Below are positions 5,056-10,046 of a stretch of DNA of 10,046 nucleotides, one piece after another (position 1 is the stretch's first letter; each line of letters begins with the position of its first letter). Source of the stretch: JAVBPP01 sp031549535 (lineage in GTDB: Bacteria; Bacillota; Clostridia; Oscillospirales; Acutalibacteraceae); the NCBI GenBank assembly GCA_031549535.1, contig JAVBPP010000025.1, positions 1 to 10,046 of the forward strand. The letters run 5' to 3'. The notes below the pieces were generated by a model. The model saw only the letters and a program-made list of their open reading frames with translations. It was not told the origin of the DNA and searched no databases. A program made the position numbers and the translations under genes.

Positions 5056-6621
5056 CTAGTCTTTCGCGCTTTCCACTTCGTCCCTCTCCTTCTCTTGCAT
5101 CTCTTTCATCAGCGCCCGCCGTTCAATCAAATCCCGCTCCACAATCTGGGGGTCTTGGGGGTAGCGGAACAGGAAGAGCGCAACCAACACCACAACCTCG
5201 CCCGCGAGCACGCCAAGATGCATCAATGGCCAGATGGTTTTCAAAAAACGATCCGGCTGCTGTTCCACCGGAACATCATAGCCCTTGTAACCGGTCCACT
5301 GCGTCACCGCGTTACCGAACACAGAGCTGAGGTTATTCTTAATCAGCTTATTCAACATGCCATCCACGGACTGTGTGATGCCCTCGCTGCGGTAACCGGT
5401 TTTCCATTCCACATAATCGAACATCTCGTAGTCCATCATTCTGTGGGGGATGGGGGACCACATATCCATAACGGCTCGTATCATTTCCATTAAAAACATA
5501 AAAATTAGGCGCGGGAACGATTTGTAGCCGACAAAATAGGTCAGTGTGCGCGAAATCATGATGATAATGACGTGCCCTTTGATAAAATTAATTTTTCCGC
5601 CAAACTTGTTGACAGCCTGGATTGCAAAGGGCGAAAGCAGAAACGCGGGGAGCCCGCTGATTACGTTTTTGACCGTGTACAAAATTTCGCCGCCCAGCTC
5701 ATTGCCGCGGAATTTTATTTTCGGCAACAGAAAACGGTAGAGAAACAGCTCATCTGTGCGGGGCATGATAATTCGTATGAAATTTACAACCATCCACATC
5801 ATGAACCACCTGTTATGTTTCACAATGGCAAAGCTCTCCCTAAACGACAGCTGTTCTTCCGCCTGTTGTTCGGTTGGAGCCTCGCCCTCCGCATTGACCT
5901 TTACGGTGAAATCCACGCGTTGCTTTGCGAAGGAGGGTAACCAGCGGCTGAAAATGGTAAGCGGCGCAAAGAGCATCGCTCCCCAAATCATAATTTGGTA
6001 ATCTGTGATGTGAAAGACATCCTTCAGCCCCATCAAAATCAAGGGTACGCCGGAGTATACGCCGCCCAAATGGCCGCCCAGGGTGCGCCACAGCTGTAAT
6101 GCGCCACGCTGCTCGGAATGCGGCGAAATGCCCGCCCAAATTTTCGAATCGCTTACGGCGTTGGCCGTGCTCATGATGTCCGCAAACATGCTGACCAAGG
6201 TCCATTGGATTAAGCGCTGCAGCGGCGTCATTCCAAAATCAAAACACTGAACCAAGATGAAAAGCGGGCTGAACGTTGCGTTGAAGCGCATAATCCAGCG
6301 GTGCACCTTTTCGCCGAAACGCTTGCGGTCCATATAGACGCCGACCATCGGGTCGTTCACGCCGTCCCAAAGCATGCTGATTACGTCGGAAATACTTTTC
6401 ATGTTCGGTGGAATTTTGCCCTCGCCCATGCCCAGGTATAGCCGGCCGCGTATGCCTGTGAAACCGTCCATAAAGCCTTTCAGGGCTTCAGCAAAAAACT
6501 GGATGCCTTTCTCCCACGGGTGAATTTCCTCGTTGGGAAGGCCGGCACCTTTCCACCATGTTACAGGGTGGCGAACGGCGGTCTTTACTTCGGATTTGAA
6601 CTCAGCGCTAATTTTTGGCAT
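5056..6621 (-). CDS. GPH-family (MFS_2) sugar:cation symporter-like transporter
   Basis: A 521-residue inner-membrane transporter of the glycoside-pentoside-hexuronide:cation symporter family, which imports sugars or glycosides with H+ or Na+. The family loop between helices 2 and 3 is present as WDGVNDPMVGVYMDRKRFG (from about residue 87). The late signature DYVEWKTGYRSEG is also visible. Multiple hydrophobic segments span the protein. An unusual hydrophilic N-terminal stretch of about 35 residues and a charged C-terminal tail (ERDLIERRALMKEMQEKERDE) flank the core, making it longer than the usual 450-480 residues. An AGGAGGAG site lies just before the ATG at 6619-6621. No glycosidase or sugar kinase is adjacent, so the substrate cannot be inferred. 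Its stop codon is 2 bases from that of the convergent membrane-protein gene, and no terminator is obvious between them. Confidence 0.88.
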   Translation of the reverse strand: MPKISAEFKSEVKTAVRHPVTWWKGAGLPNEEIHPWEKGIQFFAEALKGFMDGFTGIRGRLYLGMGEGKIPPNMKSISDVISMLWDGVNDPMVGVYMDRKRFGEKVHRWIMRFNATFSPLFILVQCFDFGMTPLQRLIQWTLVSMFADIMSTANAVSDSKIWAGISPHSEQRGALQLWRTLGGHLGGVYSGVPLILMGLKDVFHITDYQIMIWGAMLFAPLTIFSRWLPSFAKQRVDFTVKVNAEGEAPTEQQAEEQLSFRESFAIVKHNRWFMMWMVVNFIRIIMPRTDELFLYRFLLPKIKFRGNELGGEILYTVKNVISGLPAFLLSPFAIQAVNKFGGKINFIKGHVIIIMISRTLTYFVGYKSFPRLIFMFLMEMIRAVMDMWSPIPHRMMDYEMFDYVEWKTGYRSEGITQSVDGMLNKLIKNNLSSVFGNAVTQWTGYKGYDVPVEQQPDRFLKTIWPLMHLGVLAGEVVVLVALFLFRYPQDPQIVERDLIERRALMKEMQEKERDEVESAKD

Positions 6622-6676
6622 TCACTTCTCCTCCTCAATTGGTTATTTCACTAGTTTTTATTGTATTCACCGGTCT

Positions 6677-6685
6677 ATTCTATCA
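6677..6685 (-). promoter_or_regulatory. Extended -10 promoter of the transporter gene
   Basis: On the minus strand TGATAGAAT gives a TGn extension followed by TAGAAT (6677-6682). The -35 region 17 bases upstream is only T-rich. The leader would be about 50 bases and end in the strong ribosome binding site at 6623-6632. Confidence 0.5.
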
Positions 6686-6747
6686 TATAAAACTAAAAAA
6701 TAAAAGATGATAAAAGGAATCTATCTTTTTTTGTGTTGCAAACGGAC

Positions 6748-6786
6748 AAAAATATCCCGTATGACCGATAGCCTGTCATACGGGAT
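6748..6786 (-). terminator. Intrinsic terminator of the AraC-type gene
   Basis: ATCCCGTATGAC (6754-6765) and GTCATACGGGAT (6775-6786) form a perfect 12-bp stem with a 9-base loop. The AAAAA at 6748-6752 is a U-tract on the minus strand. It starts 10 bases past the AraC-type stop codon. It should separate that gene from the transporter downstream on the same strand. Confidence 0.92.
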
Positions 6787-6795
6787 GATTTGTGG

Positions 6796-7686
6796 TCAAA
6801 TGTTCTTCTCTATTGGCACCCAAATTTCTACAATGCTTCCGGCCTCCTCGCCGGTAAAGCGCTCGTCATAGCATTCCACACAGTAGTGCCGCTCCCCAAG
6901 TAATTTCTCCGTGTAGCCTTGCGAATTGGACGCGAGCCATTCATCCATTGCATTGTTTTCGCTGTCATACCCATTTGTGACATATACATCAAAAGACGCA
7001 TAACTTGCGGCAGGCAGCCGCAGCAGCGTGTAGGCACTGTCTACATTCTCGCCAGAAACCGCAGCGCCCACATGTACAGTGCAGGATTCGTTTTCATACA
7101 ATCGGACTTCATACCCGTTATCAGACTGCTTATTGGTAAGCGGGCAGGTTGTGCTACGTTTCTCAAACTCCGCCCAGACCGCCGCCGTTTGGCTTCCGTT
7201 ACCGGAAACACCCGCTATGCACAGCGCGTTACGCCGTATAATTTTCGGATTCACATAAACGCCTCCCTTTATTCTGTTGGTAAACTTCATAATCATTTCA
7301 TCAACCGTGATAATCTCCGGAGTCGTCCCCGCCCTGCGGTAGGCGCTAGGAGAAAGCCCAAAGCGAACTCGAAACGCTCTGGAAAACCCCTGCGCGGAGT
7401 GGTATCCGCAGTCCAGAGCAATCTCTAAAACAGATAAATTCGTTGTGCGCAATTGCATGCATGCACGTTCCAGACGCCTGTCTCGCATATAAGCAGCAAG
7501 CGGCTTTCCCACAATGGCAGAAAATATTCGATGAAAGTAATAGGCAGAAAAATGGAATTGTTTCGCAAGAGAATCAATTGTCATTGGTTCATCTAGCTGA
7601 GCGTCGATAAACACAAGTGCCTTTTTGATATGTTCAAAACCGTTTATTTGTATCACCTCCGTACTTTGACAGCCGTTGTAATTCAT
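6796..7686 (-). CDS. AraC-family regulator with C-terminal GyrI-like ligand-binding domain
   Basis: A 296-residue reading frame. An N-terminal AraC/XylS DNA-binding domain has two helix-turn-helices: one around residues 36-60 (TIDSLAKQFHFSAYYFHRIFS) and one around 84-118, ending in the signature ALDCGYHSAQGFSRAFRVRFGLSPSAYRR. A linker leads to a C-terminal domain (about 145-292) of the GyrI-like effector-binding type, with strands such as YEVRLYE and SIVEIWVPI. Rob and many multidrug or stress regulators share this arrangement. It probably senses a small hydrophobic or cationic ligand. The listed ATG (7684-7686) has no ribosome binding site and directly abuts a TGn-TATACT promoter element. 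A near-perfect GGAGGTGAT sits inside codons 9-12 and points to ATA at 7645-7647 (Ile14), giving 283 residues. The domain fold starts after that point, so either start gives an intact protein. The transporter downstream is a possible but unproven target. Confidence 0.9.
   Translation of the reverse strand: MNYNGCQSTEVIQINGFEHIKKALVFIDAQLDEPMTIDSLAKQFHFSAYYFHRIFSAIVGKPLAAYMRDRRLERACMQLRTTNLSVLEIALDCGYHSAQGFSRAFRVRFGLSPSAYRRAGTTPEIITVDEMIMKFTNRIKGGVYVNPKIIRRNALCIAGVSGNGSQTAAVWAEFEKRSTTCPLTNKQSDNGYEVRLYENESCTVHVGAAVSGENVDSAYTLLRLPAASYASFDVYVTNGYDSENNAMDEWLASNSQGYTEKLLGERHYCVECYDERFTGEEAGSIVEIWVPIEKNI
7652..7660 (-). promoter_or_regulatory. Near-perfect Shine-Dalgarno inside the AraC-type reading frame
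   Basis: GGAGGTGAT on the minus strand matches the 16S anti-Shine-Dalgarno over 9 bases. It is followed, after 8 bases counted from GGAGG, by ATA (7645-7647) in the AraC frame. No ATG, GTG or TTG lies in frame at usable spacing. It is the strongest ribosome binding site in this part of the window and decides the likely true start. Confidence 0.7.
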
Positions 7687-7695
7687 AGTATAGCA
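7687..7695 (-). promoter_or_regulatory. Extended -10 promoter of the AraC-type gene
   Basis: On the minus strand TGCTATACT gives a TGn extension and TATACT (7687-7692). No clear -35 is seen. The upstream ATG at 7686 begins directly after it, so transcription would start within or just after that ATG and the codon would not be usable. Confidence 0.5.
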
Positions 7696-7747
7696 GCAAA
7701 AGTAATGCGTTGCTTAACCATTCTTGCTCTGTTTGTCCGTATAAAGG

Positions 7748-7784
7748 AAAAAACCGCACATCAATTTTTTATTGACATGCGGTT
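7748..7784 (-). terminator. Intrinsic terminator of ligA
   Basis: AACCGCACATCAAT (7752-7765) pairs with ATTGACATGCGGTT (7771-7784), 12 of 14 positions complementary, around a 5-base loop. The A-run at 7748-7753 gives the U-tract on the minus strand. It lies about 45 bases after the ligA stop. It separates ligA from the AraC-type gene. Confidence 0.88.
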
Positions 7785-7828
7785 CTCTTAACAAAATTCC
7801 TTTCGCTGGAATTCATATAAGGACAAAA

Positions 7829-9832
7829 TCATTGCGGGTAAAATACCGCAATCATCTCGCGGAACTGCGCCTCGTCCAGAACAGTGATGCCCAGGCTCTG
7901 CGCCTTGGTCAGCTTGCTGCCCGCTTCTGCTCCGGCCAGAACATAACTCGTTTTTTTGGAAACGGAGGAAGAAGTTTTTCCGCCGAGCTGCTCAATGATG
8001 GCACCTGCCTCGTCCCGCGTTAAGCCCGAGAGGGTGCCGGTGAGCACAAAGGTTTTGCCTGCGAAAATATCAGCTTTTTTCTCCTTTAGGGATTGGGTAT
8101 TCACCCCACGCTCCTGTAGCCCCGCCAGCAGTTCCCTGGTTTGCGGCAGGGAGAAATAGCGCACCACGCTCTGTGCCATCACAGCGCCGAAGCCCTCAAT
8201 CTCTAAAATTTCCGCCTCTTCTGCTTGCAAAATGCGCTCCAGCGTTCCAAAGTGCTCCGCAAGCAGCTTTGCAGCTTTCTGCCCGATATGGCGGATACCA
8301 AGCGCAAACAGCAGGCAGGCAAGGTCGTTTTGCTTGGACTGTGCGATTGCGGCGAGCAGGTTTGCGGCGGATTTTTCGCCCAAGCCCTCCAATCCGGCAA
8401 TCTGCTGCGCCTTGAGGTCATAGATATCCAGCGGAGTGTGCAGCAGGTCGTTTTCCACCAATTTGCAAAGCAGCGCTTCGCCAAGGCCTTCGATATCCAT
8501 GGTGTCCCGCGCGCAGAAATGAATCAGGTTTCGCAGAGCCTGCGCGGGGCAGGCTGTGTTAACGCAGCGCACCGCTGCTTCGCCCTCTTCCCGCACTGCC
8601 TCCCCCCCGCAGGAGGGGCAGCTTTCGGGTAGGCGATAAGGCTCGCTGTTTGCGGCGTGCGCGTTGACGGCAATGACCTCGGGGATGATATCGCCCGCCT
8701 TGCGGATGGTGACGGTGTCGCCAACGCGGATATCCAGCTGGGAGATAAAATCCTGGTTGTGCAGCGTAGCCCGGCCAACTGTGGAACCTGCCAGTAAAAC
8801 GGGCTCCAGAATGGCAGTGGGTGTGAGCACTCCCGTTCTGCCGACGGCAATTTCAATGCCGGTAAGTGTGGTCTGTTTTTCCTCCGGCGGATATTTAAAG
8901 GCAACTGCCCATTTGGGGAATTTCGAGGTGGTTCCAAGCGCCTCCCGTTGTGAAAAGTTGTTCACCTTTACAACTGCGCCGTCAATATCAAAGGGCAGGG
9001 TTCCGCGCAGGGAGCCAATGCGTTCCAGTTCCGCAATCACGCCGTCAATTGTGTCAAAGCAACGGTAAAAGGGAACAACCTGTAAGCCAAGCTCGCCCAA
9101 TAAATCCAAAGAAGCGCTGTGGGATTCCGGCCTGTATGCGGGGTCGCGCAGCTGCTGCACATTAAATACAAAAATATCCAGCGCGCGTGAAGCGGTGATT
9201 TTCGGGTTCTTCTGCCGCAGGGAGCCTGCCGCCGCGTTGCGCGGATTCTTGAAGGGCTTTTCATCGTGTAGCTCCTGCTGTTCTACAAGGCGCAGGAACA
9301 CCTCGTGCGGCATAAAGACCTCTCCGCGCACCTCCAAAGAGGCGACCGACGCATGGAGCTTGAGCGGTATATTCCGAATTGTACGCAGGTTGGCGCTCAC
9401 GTCTTCGCCCACAAGGCCGTCTCCGCGCGTGGAGCCGCGCACGAACAGTCCGTTTTCGTATTCCAGCGAGACGGAAAGTCCGTCAATTTTCGGTTCAACC
9501 ACATAGGCTGCATCCGGCACCGCTGCGCGAACGCGGGCGTCAAAGGCGCGCACCTCATCAAAGTCAAACACATCCTGCAGGCTTTGCATGGGCACCGCAT
9601 GGGTGACAGGCGCAAACAGCCCATCCGCCGAGCCGCCGACCCTATGGGTGGGGGAGTCCGGTGTGATGAGCTCCGGGTATGCTTCCTCCAGAGCCACAAG
9701 CGTATGCATCAGCTCGTCAAACTCCAAGTCGCTGATATCAGATTCGTTTTCGTTATAATATTGCTTCGAGTAAAAATTAATTTTTTTCTGCAGTTCCTCA
9801 ACTTGAGTCCGCGCTTCGTTTAAATTAGGCAT
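7829..9832 (-). CDS. ligA: NAD-dependent DNA ligase LigA
   Basis: Seals nicks in duplex DNA during replication and repair, using NAD+ to adenylate itself. The 667-residue length is typical. Order of domains: Ia NAD-binding domain (about 1-70, with YYNENESDISDLEFDEL); adenylation domain with the catalytic Lys115 in EPKIDGL; OB fold near 315-400 (GRTGVLTPTA); a zinc site with Cys405, Cys408, Cys423 and Cys428; helix-hairpin-helix repeats near 440-575 (IEGLGE, LEGLGEKSAANLL, IEGFGA); and a C-terminal BRCT domain near 587-662 (GKTFVLTGTLSGLTRDEA). All key residues are intact. The ATG at 9830-9832 was chosen because AAGGA at 9841-9845 is 8 bases upstream, while an in-frame reading from 9850 overlaps that site. 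pcrA, the usual neighbour in many Firmicutes, is not adjacent here. It is apparently a single-gene unit. Confidence 0.98.
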   Translation of the reverse strand: MPNLNEARTQVEELQKKINFYSKQYYNENESDISDLEFDELMHTLVALEEAYPELITPDSPTHRVGGSADGLFAPVTHAVPMQSLQDVFDFDEVRAFDARVRAAVPDAAYVVEPKIDGLSVSLEYENGLFVRGSTRGDGLVGEDVSANLRTIRNIPLKLHASVASLEVRGEVFMPHEVFLRLVEQQELHDEKPFKNPRNAAAGSLRQKNPKITASRALDIFVFNVQQLRDPAYRPESHSASLDLLGELGLQVVPFYRCFDTIDGVIAELERIGSLRGTLPFDIDGAVVKVNNFSQREALGTTSKFPKWAVAFKYPPEEKQTTLTGIEIAVGRTGVLTPTAILEPVLLAGSTVGRATLHNQDFISQLDIRVGDTVTIRKAGDIIPEVIAVNAHAANSEPYRLPESCPSCGGEAVREEGEAAVRCVNTACPAQALRNLIHFCARDTMDIEGLGEALLCKLVENDLLHTPLDIYDLKAQQIAGLEGLGEKSAANLLAAIAQSKQNDLACLLFALGIRHIGQKAAKLLAEHFGTLERILQAEEAEILEIEGFGAVMAQSVVRYFSLPQTRELLAGLQERGVNTQSLKEKKADIFAGKTFVLTGTLSGLTRDEAGAIIEQLGGKTSSSVSKKTSYVLAGAEAGSKLTKAQSLGITVLDEAQFREMIAVFYPQ

Positions 9833-9898
9833 GCCTCTAGTCCTTCCCAATGATTTCCGTCAGCCTGCGTTGTCTACCGTGCCGAATACCAATCTCCA

Positions 9899-9927
9899 TT
9901 AGTAAAGTAAAGTGTACCCCGTGTCAA
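9899..9927 (-). promoter_or_regulatory. Probable promoter of ligA
   Basis: On the minus strand a perfect TTGACA (9922-9927) is followed after 17 bases by TACTAA (9899-9904), a weak -10. An 18-base spacing to ACTAAT is an alternative. The leader would be about 60 bases. No other promoter-like pair was seen upstream of ligA within the window. Confidence 0.55.
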
Positions 9928-9944
9928 GGACAACATGGGTTTTT
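9918..9944 (+). terminator. Terminator-like hairpin overlapping the ligA promoter
   Basis: CCCGTGT (9918-9924) pairs with ACATGGG (9933-9939), one G-U pair, followed by TTTTT at 9940-9944 on the plus strand. No plus-strand gene ends before it. It could stop antisense transcription through ligA or be a chance structure. Confidence 0.35.
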
Positions 9945-10024
9945 GCTCTTCCAAAATCAAAGGATATCAGCTATAGTAAAAGGGCTTTACCATTACGCAG
10001 GATAGTGCAACGCTGAGGAGCGAC

Positions 10025-10046
10025 ATGAGCGGCGTAATTGGTTTGC
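10025..10046 (+). CDS. Possible start of a gene running off the right edge
   Basis: ATG at 10025 is preceded by GAGGAG (10015-10020), a good ribosome binding site at short spacing. The frame stays open for the seven remaining codons (MSGVIGL). A TATAGT at 9972-9977 could be its -10 element, but no clear -35 accompanies it. Too little is visible to name a product. The stretch from 9833 to 10024 holds only the ligA promoter region and the hairpin described. Confidence 0.35.

Noticed and set aside
7741..7784. The hairpin between the AraC-type gene and ligA as a riboswitch or mobile-element end
   Set aside because: It is a simple 14-base stem with a U-tract just after the ligA stop, fully explained as the ligA terminator.
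9305..9823. A 172-codon open frame on the plus strand opposite ligA
   Set aside because: It is antisense to the conserved N-terminal half of ligA, with no promoter or ribosome binding site and no recognisable domain. It reflects codon composition of ligA.
9837..9899. A 20-residue upstream reading frame ending 4 bases before the ligA ATG
   Set aside because: Its ATG abuts the predicted -10 element and has no ribosome binding site, so it probably lies at or before the transcription start. A leader peptide is not supported.

Overview
The window looks like chromosomal DNA of a low-to-mid GC Firmicute, most likely a gut-type Clostridia (Oscillospiraceae/Ruminococcaceae-like). The evidence is the mix of genes (a lone NAD-type gap, a four-cysteine NAD-dependent DNA ligase with BRCT domain, an AbrB-type regulator, XRE regulators, a GPH sugar symporter), strong GGAGG-type ribosome binding sites, and many U-tract hairpin terminators. 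The lineage is an inference; no rRNA or other marker is present. I found no tRNA, rRNA, CRISPR array, transposase or phage gene.

Layout. 1-124: AT-rich, with a nested inverted repeat and the gap terminator. 125-1138 (-): glyceraldehyde-3-phosphate dehydrogenase with its own promoter. 1319-2059 (+): a cysteine-rich protein with a degenerate histidine-kinase-type ATPase fold. 2148-2993 (+): a PAP2-family membrane phosphatase with its own near-consensus promoter and a strong terminator. 3073-3294 (-): a small AbrB-like regulator. It is divergent, across a roughly 220-base control region, from two coupled XRE regulators (3513-3824 and 3829-4143, +). These are followed, across a terminator-like hairpin, by an exported multi-pass membrane protein of unknown function (4193-5053, +). 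5056-6621 (-): a GPH-family transporter whose stop lies two bases from the preceding convergent stop. 6796-7686 (-): an AraC-type regulator with a C-terminal ligand-binding domain. 7829-9832 (-): ligA. At the right edge, 10025 (+) may be the first codons of another gene.

How they fit together. gap and ligA are housekeeping genes and form no visible operon with neighbours. The centre (about 3073-5053) is the most accessory-looking part: three small DNA-binding proteins around one dyad-rich intergenic region and a membrane protein with an extracellular domain. It could be a self-regulated sensing or envelope module, but no biochemical role can be read from the sequence. The kinase-like protein, PAP2 enzyme, transporter and AraC regulator each look like single-gene units.

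Nothing here is a clear new defence or mobile system. The points most worth checking are the start of the AraC gene (an ideal Shine-Dalgarno followed by ATA), the histidine-kinase-like protein that lacks phosphorylation motifs, and the AbrB/XRE/XRE/membrane-protein locus with its hairpins.
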